64,000 nt of DNA from SYOC01 sp964441775 (lineage in GTDB: Bacteria > Desulfobacterota > Binatia > Bin18), in assembly GCA_964441775.1 (NCBI GenBank), contig CAYTVL010000012.1:62001-126000 (forward strand). Reading direction: 5' to 3'. Each line of letters opens with the position of its first letter. Position 1 is the stretch's first letter. The notes beneath the pieces were generated by a model that was given only the letters and a program-made list of their open reading frames with translations, ran no database searches and was not told where the DNA came from. A program made the position numbers and the translations under genes. Shown here one piece after another: positions 1 to 9,409 of the stretch.

Positions 1-1892
1 GCCAGGATCTTGCCATCGGGACTAAAGGTGACAGACAGCACCCCGCTCGTGTGGCCGCTGAGCGTGCCTCGCACGCTGTGATAAAGCCGCCATAGGTAAT
101 ACCAATCGAAGTCCCGCACATCATCCTGTGCACGAATAGCCTTCGTAGGTAGAAAGGTATTCAGGAGTTTTTGGCCCCGTGCAAAATTTTTTTCCGTAAA
201 CGCTTGGTGTGCAAGGTTCATATTGGCAGCATAGAAAAGTTGACGATTGGCCTTTTCCCGCTCCTCTGCCCGCTTTTGCTGTTGTACTGCTCTCTCCTTT
301 TGCTGCACCGCTTCCTGCTGCTGATACGCAACCCACGCGAAAACTGCAGCGATGATAAACGCCACGCCAAGGGCGCCCGCAAACAATCGCGTGCGTCGTA
401 ACTCGCGCCGGCGTTGCGCTTCCTGTTCCTTTGCCTCGGCTTCTCGCGTTGTCCGGCTCTCTTCTAGAAAACTCATGGCCTTTTGCAAGCCAGGATGATA
501 CCGTCGCGCCCAGGCTTCATTCGGATGAGACTTTTCATTCCAATCCAAGGCGAGTTGTAATGCCGGGTCGCGCAACAGTCCTTCTTCGCCTTTTTCGTAG
601 CGCACGGCGGTGTCCGCCAGCCGTTTGTAGGTAGCAGCAGACTGAGCTTCTTCTTCTACCCAGTCTTTTAAGCGCTGCCAGTTACGGATCAGGCTCTCGT
701 GTGAGATGTCAATCAGTGAATCGGCGGTCAGGGTCGCCTCGGCTGGCGGCGTCAGGAAGGAGCGGCCAGCATGGCGGAAGACGTTGATGACGGCGATGAC
801 TTGCGCCTCGCCAGCTTCGGTTACCGCACAGAGGTCACGTATGGTCTGCGGGCGGCGGATCTCCCGGTTATCCGGGCCTTTTTCGGTCAGGCTCTTGAAG
901 AGCTTTTCCGCCAGTTTTTGATTGGCGTCTGAAAGCTCAAAGTACGCTTCGTCGGCGTGGAGCGAGAGCGCGTTCGCGAGTCCACCAATCGCTTCGTAAT
1001 GACGCAGGTCAAGCGGCTCGTTGATCTGATGAGCTGTTTGCCAGTGGTCCCACGTGCGCATGAGCGCATGTTGTAGGATGGGCAACTGGTCGGGATCATC
1101 GCCGACATCGTTGAGCAAGCGGTTGACCAGGCGCGGCGCAATGGTGGCGTCGCCGACGGCAACGGGGCCGGTAATCGCCTCGCGGCGTTGCTCCCGCGTC
1201 AAGCGGGGGATGAGATACTGACTTTCATTGATTGCCTCGGGCAGGTCCCAGAATTGGGCGCAGTCGCCCAGATAGTCCGAGCGCATGGTCAGCGCGACGT
1301 AGATCGGCAGCTCTTGTTGGTGTATGGCTGCGAGCAGGAGTTTGACAAAAGCAGCTTTATCATTCTTGGTGGCTTGCTGGTCTGTTGCAGACTCGACACG
1401 GAACAGCTCTTCGAATTGATCGACGAGGATCAACACGTTTTCTGCGGATGGCAGGTGCGCTTGGCGTACGGCTTCGACTAACCCGAGGCTGCCGCGTCGC
1501 AATATTGCTTCGGTGATTGCAACCTGTTCGGGGTCCTGGTTGTGGTCTTGTGAACCAAACGCATCTGGCGTGCTCAGGGCGCCCGCCAAATTGGCGATCG
1601 GATCATTGCCGGGGCGCATGATCGCTACGCGCCAACGAGAACCTGCTGTGGTCATCAAGCCGCCCAGGAGCGCAGGCAAAAGTCCGGCGCGGACCAACGA
1701 GGATTTGCCACTCCCGGACGTCCCAACGACCGCCAGAAAGCGGGTGCGGCTCAGTTTGACAATGAGCTGTTCGCTCTGACCATCACGCCCGAAAAAGAGA
1801 TAACTTTCATGAAACTCGAACGGACGCAGACCCGGAAAGGGATTGTCAGGCTGCTCGATGTCAGCGAGTTTCTGTACGCTCTCTGCGATCAT
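1..1892 (-). CDS. nSTAND-family ATPase with membrane segment and WD40 repeats (C-terminus beyond window)
   Basis: At least 630 residues are visible, open to the left edge. The N-terminus has the 'NPFPGLRPFEF...FFGRD' signature of novel STAND NTPases. A Walker A loop GTSGSGKSS lies at residues 57-65 and a Walker B-like VLILVDQFEELF at about 153-164. A helical region follows to about 480. One hydrophobic segment spans residues 503-523, then a Gln/Glu-rich coiled coil (about 524-550). A first WD40 repeat (SGHTSGVLSVTFSPDG) begins near residue 608 and more are expected beyond the edge. STAND proteins are ligand-triggered oligomerising switches; the WD40 propeller would be the sensor. The start ATG overlaps the TIR gene stop as ATGA, so the two are translationally coupled. 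The TIR protein is probably the effector or a signalling partner (inference). The membrane segment between ATPase and sensor suggests tethering. Confidence 0.88.
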   Translation of the reverse strand, partial: MIAESVQKLADIEQPDNPFPGLRPFEFHESYLFFGRDGQSEQLIVKLSRTRFLAVVGTSGSGKSSLVRAGLLPALLGGLMTTAGSRWRVAIMRPGNDPIANLAGALSTPDAFGSQDHNQDPEQVAITEAILRRGSLGLVEAVRQAHLPSAENVLILVDQFEELFRVESATDQQATKNDKAAFVKLLLAAIHQQELPIYVALTMRSDYLGDCAQFWDLPEAINESQYLIPRLTREQRREAITGPVAVGDATIAPRLVNRLLNDVGDDPDQLPILQHALMRTWDHWQTAHQINEPLDLRHYEAIGGLANALSLHADEAYFELSDANQKLAEKLFKSLTEKGPDNREIRRPQTIRDLCAVTEAGEAQVIAVINVFRHAGRSFLTPPAEATLTADSLIDISHESLIRNWQRLKDWVEEEAQSAATYKRLADTAVRYEKGEEGLLRDPALQLALDWNEKSHPNEAWARRYHPGLQKAMSFLEESRTTREAEAKEQEAQRRRELRRTRLFAGALGVAFIIAAVFAWVAYQQQEAVQQKERAVQQQKRAEEREKANRQLFYAANMNLAHQAFTEKNFARGQKLLNTFLPTKAIRAQDDVRDFDWYYLWRLYHSVRGTLSGHTSGVLSVTFSPDGKIL

Positions 1893-3424
1893 ACTGCTGT
1901 ACTCTGCTGCTGTTTGAGTTGGTCAAGAAAGGGCGTGAGCGTGGCCGAATCGAAGCCCTGGTAGCTTTTCATCACGATGGCGTTAGGGCAACGAAAGCGC
2001 TCTTTTTGGTTGGTCGTCGGTGCGCTGAGATAGAACGCTTTGGCGAGCAAGGGCCGGTCGCGTCCAGCGCCGGCGAGCTTAAGCAATTCGAGGCGTTTTA
2101 ATTGTGCCCAGGTGTCGCTCGCGCGGCCGTAGTACACCATCACAGCGTCGCAGAGCTGCAAACTCTCCTTGTGATAACGGGCGATCAGCGCTTCGTCTCC
2201 TTCAAACGGTGATGGCAGGACTTCAATGCCCTGGCCGCTAAGAAAATCCTCGATCGTTTTGGTCTCGTCGTAATCTTGTTTGTCACAAATTAGATAAACG
2301 CTTGGTGTCGCTCGCGCCTCGTGTCCGTTGGTTGCTGCGACAGGTTTGGGCGCAAGTTTCGCGTGAATCAGCGTCTTCACATCTTCTAGCTTTGTTTGCA
2401 GCACCTCTGAACCGGCGTAGGCGCTGCGTTGCAAGGCGTCGATCAATGTTTGCTGCCGTGTATCAGTGGACTGCAGTCCCACCGGCATCCAGATCACGCG
2501 TGAAAAGTTGGACTTGCCGCAGCGCTCCGCCGCGAGGTCGAGCTGCAGGTGCACGCTGGACCGGCTGGGCTCCATTTCGGGGATGACGCCATAGTGTGCG
2601 CCGAGCAAGTGAATCGAGAGTGTAGCCTGTTGCAGATACTCGCGCACGGCCTGCTCCAGTGCCGGGGCATTCATCGGCAGCGTTCGGTCGGGCAACACCT
2701 GATGGCCGTATTGCTGCAGCTCGCGTTTGATATTGTCTCGCTCGGCGCTGAGGTCTGAAGTCGTTTCCGCTAAGTAGACTGTCCTACCGGATGCTCCACT
2801 TGTTGACGCCGAAGCGAGGGGAAGCTGGGTGAGGCTTGGTTGTGGCTGCAAGAGGAGAGGTTTATCCCGCAAGACAAGTAGCGTTTCTTTGAGGTCATAC
2901 GCCAGGTCTTCAAATTTATCCCAGTAGCGCTTATCGCGTTGATTTCCGATCAACAAGTGATCAAACTCTCGCACCCGGCCTGACGCGGAATCCTTCTCGT
3001 AGAATTCACAATCCAGGATTCCACTCCATTCAGGCGGATGGGCCTCGCGAGGAATATCGGTCTTGACGACCTTGCAGACCCGAGACTTGGTCCCCACCCG
3101 AATACCCCCTTGCTGTTTCGCAAAACGGGTGAAGTCCTCCACTTCTGCGCGGCAAGCTGGTGAGTCACAATAACGCGGCGAGAGTACAGCCAGGAAAATT
3201 GCTGTCTTGGCCAGTTGTTCCTTAATGGCGTCATTAAAGATATCGGTATTTGACAGTTTACGATCCCGCCAGATCTTCGCTGGCTGGCCTAAAAGGTTCG
3301 CTAACCGTATTTCTAGTCGCTCATGAAGATAGTCAATCCAGCCTTGGGGGAGATCAGAAAAATGCTCATTATCGATGTGAGCATAGCTGATGAAAATGTC
3401 CCAGTCGAAACCAGGTGGCAGCAT
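1889..3424 (-). CDS. TIR-domain protein with two further TIR-like/DUF4062-like domains
   Basis: This is a 511-residue protein with three modules. The N-terminal TIR domain (about 5-150) opens with FDWDIFISYAHIDN and has a downstream VLSPRYCDSPACRAE, where the C-x-x-E resembles the place of the NADase glutamate. A second module (about 215-350, TVYLAETTSDLSAERD...) and a third (about 375-505, SVYLICDKQDYDETK) have the same alpha/beta layout but lack obvious active-site motifs. TIR domains either cleave NAD or act as adaptors. I chose ATG at 3424 because GGGGAGAGAGGA sits just before it; an in-frame GTG at 3451 would add nine residues without a clear ribosome site. The stop overlaps the start of the STAND gene, which supports one functional unit, probably immunity or regulated cell death. 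Confidence 0.87.
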   Translation of the reverse strand: MLPPGFDWDIFISYAHIDNEHFSDLPQGWIDYLHERLEIRLANLLGQPAKIWRDRKLSNTDIFNDAIKEQLAKTAIFLAVLSPRYCDSPACRAEVEDFTRFAKQQGGIRVGTKSRVCKVVKTDIPREAHPPEWSGILDCEFYEKDSASGRVREFDHLLIGNQRDKRYWDKFEDLAYDLKETLLVLRDKPLLLQPQPSLTQLPLASASTSGASGRTVYLAETTSDLSAERDNIKRELQQYGHQVLPDRTLPMNAPALEQAVREYLQQATLSIHLLGAHYGVIPEMEPSRSSVHLQLDLAAERCGKSNFSRVIWMPVGLQSTDTRQQTLIDALQRSAYAGSEVLQTKLEDVKTLIHAKLAPKPVAATNGHEARATPSVYLICDKQDYDETKTIEDFLSGQGIEVLPSPFEGDEALIARYHKESLQLCDAVMVYYGRASDTWAQLKRLELLKLAGAGRDRPLLAKAFYLSAPTTNQKERFRCPNAIVMKSYQGFDSATLTPFLDQLKQQQSTAV

Positions 3425-4096
3425 TCCTCTCTCCCCAAGCCAGCCAAGCACAGAACAGGACTACAAACTGTACTCAGCCTCGAGAATCTTAACGTGTCAC
3501 GAGCCCGCATGTCTATAGTCGTGGATAACGATCAGAGGGAATAGCTCTTGACAGTATACAAGAGAGAAAAGCCAATGTGGGTGTGGGTAGAAAGGCGACG
3601 CGCTAGGACCCTAAGCAGAGAGGAATTGTTGCACGGGGCCCAGGGATTTGAACCGCCGTCAGAAATAAGTCACCGACTGATAGCGAGTTTCGCTTGCCTG
3701 CAGTACAGAAGGTGCCCTCTCCGCTCACGCTGAGCCCTTCGCTTCCGCTCATGCTGAGCGTAGGTGCGCAGCGCCGGAGTCGAAGCACGCTCAGGATAAA
3801 CTCCGCCGCATCAGCGGCGAAGTCGAAGCGGGGTGCAAATTGGCATCCTTCGACTTCGCTTCGCTACGCTCAGGACGAGCAGGTAGAGGTTGCGCGCTGT
3901 ACCGGACACAACTGAAACCCGCTATGAGATGAGCTGCTACTCAAGAGCGACCCAGCACAGGGAGCCTTGTCGATCATGGAAGTGACGATTCCCATTATGA
4001 TGGACTGTCTAACTTCGGCGAATATCTGAGCGGGACAAATCTGCAACATGCATAGGTAGGACCTCTAGACAGACATCTCGCTCAAGTTTTTGTCAA
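3425..4096. other. Gene-poor spacer with a palindromic repeat relic
   Basis: No convincing coding sequence is seen on either strand. The left part presumably carries the promoter of the leftward TIR/nSTAND pair, but I cannot define -35/-10 boxes with confidence. The middle holds degenerate copies of the dispersed palindromic repeat (about 3725-3880). Small open frames here are low-complexity or repeat-derived. Confidence 0.5.
3725..3880. repeat. Degenerate mosaic of the TCATTCTGAG-type dispersed repeat
   Basis: The stretch contains several pieces shared with better-preserved copies elsewhere in the window. The 18-mer GCTCAGGATAAACTCCGC at 3789-3806 is identical to 52324-52341, and 'CCTTCGACTTCGCT' modules occur in both orientations. 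The pieces are rearranged, so this looks like an old nested or recombined insertion. Confidence 0.6.
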
Positions 4097-4171
4097 TCAG
4101 CCAACAATCTTGTTCAGCGGATATTCGAGGGCGCTCATTTGATGCCGCGCTTGGTGACCATAAATTTTCAT
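4097..4171 (-). pseudogene. 24-codon chimeric mini-ORF ending in a HisG-like tail
   Basis: A 24-codon frame begins 18 bases downstream of the outer-membrane factor gene. Its last nine residues, EYPLNKIVG, are identical to the end of the HisG protein encoded at 40612-41487, and the differences at DNA level fall in third codon positions. Its ribosome site and start (TTTTCATGTCTACAAT on the plus strand, 4165-4180) are identical over 16 bases to the start region of the RND adaptor gene (10564-10579). The frame is therefore an adaptor-like start joined to a hisG-like end. It is most likely a recombination scar rather than a functional peptide. Confidence 0.55.
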
Positions 4172-4189
4172 GTCTACAATACCTCCTGA

Positions 4190-5845
4190 TTACCACTTCG
4201 GCCACCACAGACGCCACCGCCACCACCGTTGATCATTCTCAGTTCCGGAGGAGGCGGCGCCAATGTCTTCCGTTTGCCCCTCGGTTGAGAGCATGTCGCC
4301 CCAATTCGTGCGTTCGCGCATTTGCGTCTTGATAGGGTCAGATACGAAGTCGTTCCCTGCGCGCCACTCCCATCCACCGCCGAGCGCTCGATAGAGCGAG
4401 ACCAAGTTTAAGGCCACCGCCCCTCTGGTGGAGACCAGGCGGTCTTGCTCCCCGACTAGGAACTGCTGGGAGTTCAGGACGCGCGTGTAGTCCGCCGCTC
4501 CCTCGCGATATTGGAAATCGGCCAGTTCGACCGCCCGGGAGGCTGAGTCCACGCTGCCGGTGAGAGACGTTACCTGCCGCTGCGCTCCGAGGTAGCCGGC
4601 CAGAGCGCTCTCCACTTCCTCCTGCGCCTGCAACACGGTATTTTCGTAGTCCCCAATGAGCGCTTGGAAGCGCGCATCCTGCACTCGCACGTTATTCTCG
4701 ATCCGACCATAGTTGAGGATCGCCCAACGGAAAGTCGGGCCCCCGAAGTTTTCGAGGCTGTTAGACTTGAACAAATCCTCGAAATGTTCCGCACTGAGGC
4801 TAATCGTGCCCAGCAAGGCAAAGCTCGGCCACAGGTCTGCTTTGGCCACCCCAATCTGCGCGCTCTGGGCGGCCAGCACCCGTTCCGCGCGGCGAATATC
4901 GGGGCGGCGGCGGAGCAAGTCGGCCGGGATGCCGACGGCCACTTCAGTGGGTGGTGAGGGGATCGTCCGTGGCCCGCCGAGTATGTCCTGAAGGCTTTGC
5001 GGTGGTATCCCTAAGAGGCTACAGAGTGCATTTTGTGTCTGGCGGATGCCCGTCTCTAGCGCTGGAATCTGGGCCTGGGTGTCTTGTAGCAGGGAGGCAG
5101 CTTGGTCAGCGTCGAGTTCCGTCGCCGTCCCTCCTTGGAACTTCGCATTGGCAATGTAATAGCTCCGCTCTTGAATCACTTCGTTGGCGTGAGCAACAGC
5201 TAGCCGTTCCTGGAGAATACGCAACTGGAGATAATTGGTAGCGACCTGAGCGACCAGACTGACCAGGACATCATCATACGTCGCTACGGAAGCGAGCAGT
5301 TGAGCATCCGCCGCCTCAATGGCGCGGCGGAAACGACCCCAGACATCGAGCTCCCAACTCGCCTCGAAGCCGATTTGCCAATTATCGAAAGGCGTCTTGA
5401 GGCCAGGCGTGTTACGGTTTGCCTTATTCGTGCTGAGGTCATTGCGGCTGAAGGACCCGAATGAATCCTGCTGTTGGGGAAAGAGCTGGCCAAGGGCGAT
5501 GCCCCGTTGGGCCTGGGCTTCGAGTATGCGCACTCCCGCGGCGTGAAGCGAAGGGTTCTGCTGGTAAGCGTTCGCAATCAAGGTGTTGAGCACCGGATCT
5601 TGAAACACCGTCCACCATGCACTGACATCGGCAGGTTCGTGTTTGACGGCAGGCTCATTCGTTTCGAGCCAGTCGGCCGCGGTGGGAGCAGGCGGGCGGA
5701 CATAGTCAGGCCCGACCATCGTACAACTGGTCGACGATAGCGCAATAATCATCACGGTGAGAGCACCCCAGAGTTCTTGATACATTCGAGGCCCATTCGT
5801 CATCGTCATGCTACCCATTCCTTTTCTGCCCCTCCAACCCAACAT
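4190..5845 (-). CDS. RND efflux outer-membrane lipoprotein (OprM/NodT family)
   Basis: The protein is the trimeric outer-membrane and periplasmic channel of a tripartite efflux pump. A lipobox (LSSTSC, cysteine at residue 41 of the longest frame) follows a hydrophobic signal segment and marks acylation. The mature part carries VGPDYVRP, 'LSLVAQVATNYLQLR'-like helices and two internally repeated outer-membrane efflux domains, as expected for about 480-500 residues. ATG at 5845 is the outermost start. Internal ATGs at 5818 and 5809 are better placed relative to AAAAGGA, so the first 9-12 residues are doubtful. The C-terminus extends some 50 residues past the usual end and finishes in a Trp/Arg-rich stretch. 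It is last in the operon after adaptor and pump. Confidence 0.92.
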   Translation of the reverse strand: MLGWRGRKGMGSMTMTNGPRMYQELWGALTVMIIALSSTSCTMVGPDYVRPPAPTAADWLETNEPAVKHEPADVSAWWTVFQDPVLNTLIANAYQQNPSLHAAGVRILEAQAQRGIALGQLFPQQQDSFGSFSRNDLSTNKANRNTPGLKTPFDNWQIGFEASWELDVWGRFRRAIEAADAQLLASVATYDDVLVSLVAQVATNYLQLRILQERLAVAHANEVIQERSYYIANAKFQGGTATELDADQAASLLQDTQAQIPALETGIRQTQNALCSLLGIPPQSLQDILGGPRTIPSPPTEVAVGIPADLLRRRPDIRRAERVLAAQSAQIGVAKADLWPSFALLGTISLSAEHFEDLFKSNSLENFGGPTFRWAILNYGRIENNVRVQDARFQALIGDYENTVLQAQEEVESALAGYLGAQRQVTSLTGSVDSASRAVELADFQYREGAADYTRVLNSQQFLVGEQDRLVSTRGAVALNLVSLYRALGGGWEWRAGNDFVSDPIKTQMRERTNWGDMLSTEGQTEDIGAASSGTENDQRWWRWRLWWPKW

Positions 5846-5912
5846 GTAAGAGCGAAGCGTGCGGACTTATCTTTAGGATCGTTGTTAAAGCCGCGAGAGA
5901 CCTGCCCTGTCT

Positions 5913-8900
5913 CTACTCTACCGATACGGCTTGCTCAGTCCGCGCAGCAGAAGCTGTCTCGACCGGCAGTTGAGATACGGTGGTGTCAGTAGCGTTACCG
6001 CTGCGCCGCTCACTGAACCACCGGACCACGGAGTAGAAGACCGGCGTGAGGAAAATACCGAACAGCGTCACACCGATCATGCCGGCGAAGACCGCCGTCC
6101 CCAGGGTGCGACGCATCTCGGCCCCGGCTCCCTGCGCGATCACCAGGGGGAACACGCCGAGGATGAAGGCGAACGACGTCATCACAATCGGCCGCAATCG
6201 CACCCGCGCAGCCTCTACGGCGGCCTCAAATCGGGACGCCCCTTCCTGCTGCCGGTCGCGGGCGAACTCGACGATCAGGATGGCGTTCTTGGCGGCCAAG
6301 CCCACCAGCACTACAAAGCCGACCTGCACGAAGATGTTGATGTCCATCCCGGCCAGCGCGATACCCGCCAGAGCGCTGAGCAGGCACATGGGCACGACCA
6401 GGACCACTGCCAGCGGCAGCGACCAGCTCTCGTACAGGCCCGCCAGCACGAAAAAGACGAGTACTGCCCCCAGCACGAAGGCGCTGAAGGGATTCTGCTG
6501 CAAATCCCGCAACGACTCGACCTTGCTGGCCAGCTTCTGCAAGTAACTCAGCTCGGTCCACTCGGTCTTCATGGTACGCGGGAGCGCTGTGGCCAGCTGC
6601 TCCATCGTCGCCAGTACGTCGCCGGTGCTGACCCCGGGGCGGGAGGCGCCGTTGATCGGGGCGGCTGGGAACATGTTGTAGCGGGTGATTGTGACCGGCC
6701 CCGTAGAGTCGCGCACATCGGCTATCGCGCCCAGCGGCACCATGTCGCCAGCGGTGTTGCGAACCTTGAGTTGTTTGACCGTCTGAGCATCTACGCGGAA
6801 AGGGGCATCAGCCTGGACATTGACCTGCCAGGTGCGGCCGAAGCGATTGAAGTCGTTGACGTAATAGCTGCCCAGGTACGCCTGCAGCGTGTTGAAAACG
6901 TCCGTGAGTTCCACCCCCATCGTCTTGACCTTGGTGCGGTTGATGTCCACATAGAGTTGCGGCGTACGCGCGCGGAAGCCGTTGAACAGGCCGACCAGGC
7001 CGGGCTGCTGGTTGCCCTTGACAGCCAGAGCGTCCGCCTGGGCCTGCAGGACGTCAAAGTTCACGTCGCCAGTCGCTTCCACCATGAGCTTGAAGCCGCC
7101 AGCGTTGCCCAAGCCCCGCACCGCCGGCGGTCCAAAGACCAGCACGCGGGCCTCCAGAATCTCCCGCCGGAAGCGGGCGCGAAGCTGCGCCGCGATCGCC
7201 TCTCCGCTCAGCGCCGCGGCCCGACGTTCGGAGAACGGCTTGAGGACCACGAACATGAAGCCGTAATTCGAGCTGATGGCGTTCAGGACCAGCGACTGTC
7301 CCGGGATGGCCGTGGTGTGGGCCACGCCAGGAGTCTCCAGAGCAATCTTTTCGACGGCCGCGCTGACCTCGACCGTACGCTCCAGCGAGGCGGAATCAGG
7401 CAACTGAATGTTTACCACCAGATACCCCTTGTCCTGGCTGGGGACGAACCCGCCGGGGATGCGGGTGAATTCGAAGCCCGTTAGCCCGATGAGGCCGACA
7501 TAGATGACAAGCACGATCACGCTGAGGCGCAGGGCCCAGCCCACAGTCCCTCCGTAGGCGTTGGTCACCCGGTCGAAAACCCAGTTGAAGCCCTGGAAAA
7601 ATTTTCCCAACACCAAGTTCACCGGCCGGATGAGGAACCAGCCGAGCGCTCCCCCGGCGATGGCACCCGGCAGAAACAGGATAAGGCGTCTCCCCCACGT
7701 CAGCATGGTAGCGTGCAGACCGCCGGGCGCTGCTTCGCCGCCTTCCCCTCCTGTGGGCAGGCCCAGCCAAGCGCCCAACAGGGGCGAGAGCAGCCACATG
7801 GACACCAGCCCACCAAACAGGGCGAAGCTCCACCACGGCAGGGCCTCCTTCGCTTCCTCAACACGCTGTCCGGGCGTACGGCCTGCAAAGATCGAAGCCG
7901 CTCGGGCTGGGGTCATCGTCATGGCGTTGAGGGCCGAAATGATCATTGACGCCGAGATGGTGAGGGCGAACTGCCGGAAGAATTGGCCAGTGATGCCGCC
8001 GAGAAAGGCGCTAGGCAGGAAGACCGAGCTGAGCACCAACGTGATGGCCAGGATCGGTCCGGTGATTTCATTCATAGCACTGATGGTGGCCTCACGGACG
8101 GGTAAACCCTTATCCAGCCAACGCTCGATGTTCTCTAGCACCACGATGGCGTCGTCCACGACGATACCGATGGCCAGCACCAGCCCGAACAGCGTCAGGT
8201 TATTCAAGGTAAAGCCCATCAGGCTCAGCACGGCAAAGGTGCCGATTAGAGACACACTCACGTCGATCAGAGGAAGCAGTAATGCTTTCCAGTCCTGCAG
8301 GAACAGCAGCACGACGATGGCGACCAAGATCACCGCGTCGCGCAACGTATGGAACACTTCATTGACGGACTCGCGGATGAACGGCGTAGTATCGTAGTTG
8401 ATGGCGTAGCGCAGTCCCTGGGGGAAGCGGGTGGCCAACTCCCGCATCGTGGCCTTGACGTGGTCGGCGGTGTCCAAGGCGTTCGAACCGGGCAGCAGAA
8501 AGATACCGAGGAGCGCCGTCGGCCGGCCGTCCAGCCGGCCCAGCGTGTCCTGGCTGCGGGCTCCCAGCTCGGTGCGGGCGACATCCTTGAGATAAGTGAC
8601 TTCCCCATTGGCGCCGGTCTTGAGGATGATGTTCGCGAACTGCTCGGCCTCGACCAGCCGCCCAAGCGTGCTCAGCGTGTACTGGAAGTCCTGGCCGGTG
8701 GGCACGGGCGGCTGGCCGATCTGTCCGGCCGCCACCTGGACGTTCTGCTCGCGTAAGACCCGGATCACGTCGCCAGCCGTCAGGTTCCGCGACTGCAGCT
8801 TGTTCGGGTCCAGCCACACGCGCATGCTGTAGTCCTGTGCGCCCAAGATGCCCACATCGCCGACGCCCTCCTGCCGAGCCAGTGCGTCCTTGAGTTGGAT

Positions 8901-9398
8901 AGTGGTGTAATTGCTCAAGTAGAGCGCATCATAGTACGGCCGGCCAGTCTCCGGGTTGTCATCGGAATAGAGGTTGATCGCCAGGAGAATATCCGGGGAC
9001 CGCTTCTTGGTCGTGACGCCGATGGCCTTCACCACGTCGGGCAGCGTCGGCTCGGCAATAGCGACGCGGTTCTGCACCAGCACCTGGGCCAGGTTCACGT
9101 CCGTGCCGAGCACGAAGGTCACGTCCAAGGTGTAGGAGCCGTCGTTGCCGCTCTGCGACGACATGTACAGCATGTGCTCAACGCCATTGACCTGCTGCTC
9201 GATTGGGGCCGCCACGGTGTCCGCCACCACGCGAGCGTTCGCTCCTGGGTAATTGGCCGTCACCCGGACGGTGGGGGGCGAGATTTCTGGATACTCGGCG
9301 ACGGGTAGGAGGGCTGCGGCGATCCCCCCAAGCAGGACAATGACAAGGGAAATGACCCACGCCAAGACAGGCCGATCGATGAAGAAGCGCGCCAGCAT
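5913..9398 (-). CDS. RND multidrug efflux permease, HAE1 (AcrB-like) family
   Basis: This inner-membrane proton-driven pump exports amphiphilic compounds through the partner adaptor and outer-membrane channel. The N-terminus MLARFFIDRPVLAWVISL is typical. TM4 carries the proton-relay pair in GIVVDDAIVVLENIE, and TM10 carries the lysine in VGLAAKNAILIVEFAR. At 1161 residues it is about 110 longer than E. coli AcrB. The extra length is mainly an insertion at about residues 505-595, between TM6 and TM7, containing two added hydrophobic segments separated by a Gly-rich loop. The start has a clear AAGGAGGAA ribosome site. Gaps to the adaptor (11 bases) and outer-membrane factor (67 bases) indicate an operon. 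Confidence 0.96.
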   Translation of the reverse strand: MLARFFIDRPVLAWVISLVIVLLGGIAAALLPVAEYPEISPPTVRVTANYPGANARVVADTVAAPIEQQVNGVEHMLYMSSQSGNDGSYTLDVTFVLGTDVNLAQVLVQNRVAIAEPTLPDVVKAIGVTTKKRSPDILLAINLYSDDNPETGRPYYDALYLSNYTTIQLKDALARQEGVGDVGILGAQDYSMRVWLDPNKLQSRNLTAGDVIRVLREQNVQVAAGQIGQPPVPTGQDFQYTLSTLGRLVEAEQFANIILKTGANGEVTYLKDVARTELGARSQDTLGRLDGRPTALLGIFLLPGSNALDTADHVKATMRELATRFPQGLRYAINYDTTPFIRESVNEVFHTLRDAVILVAIVVLLFLQDWKALLLPLIDVSVSLIGTFAVLSLMGFTLNNLTLFGLVLAIGIVVDDAIVVLENIERWLDKGLPVREATISAMNEITGPILAITLVLSSVFLPSAFLGGITGQFFRQFALTISASMIISALNAMTMTPARAASIFAGRTPGQRVEEAKEALPWWSFALFGGLVSMWLLSPLLGAWLGLPTGGEGGEAAPGGLHATMLTWGRRLILFLPGAIAGGALGWFLIRPVNLVLGKFFQGFNWVFDRVTNAYGGTVGWALRLSVIVLVIYVGLIGLTGFEFTRIPGGFVPSQDKGYLVVNIQLPDSASLERTVEVSAAVEKIALETPGVAHTTAIPGQSLVLNAISSNYGFMFVVLKPFSERRAAALSGEAIAAQLRARFRREILEARVLVFGPPAVRGLGNAGGFKLMVEATGDVNFDVLQAQADALAVKGNQQPGLVGLFNGFRARTPQLYVDINRTKVKTMGVELTDVFNTLQAYLGSYYVNDFNRFGRTWQVNVQADAPFRVDAQTVKQLKVRNTAGDMVPLGAIADVRDSTGPVTITRYNMFPAAPINGASRPGVSTGDVLATMEQLATALPRTMKTEWTELSYLQKLASKVESLRDLQQNPFSAFVLGAVLVFFVLAGLYESWSLPLAVVLVVPMCLLSALAGIALAGMDINIFVQVGFVVLVGLAAKNAILIVEFARDRQQEGASRFEAAVEAARVRLRPIVMTSFAFILGVFPLVIAQGAGAEMRRTLGTAVFAGMIGVTLFGIFLTPVFYSVVRWFSERRSGNATDTTVSQLPVETASAARTEQAVSVE

Positions 9399-9409
9399 AC
9401 GGTTCCTCC

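Noticed and set aside
3640..3662. A tRNA T-arm-like string (TTCAAATCCC on the minus strand)
   Set aside because: Only two of the five T-stem pairs are canonical and no anticodon arm or acceptor stem can be built around it.
5931..7484. A 517-codon frame on the plus strand opposite the RND pump
   Set aside because: Its composition is Arg/His/Gln-rich without any domain, and the minus strand encodes an unmistakable AcrB-like protein. It is an antisense shadow.
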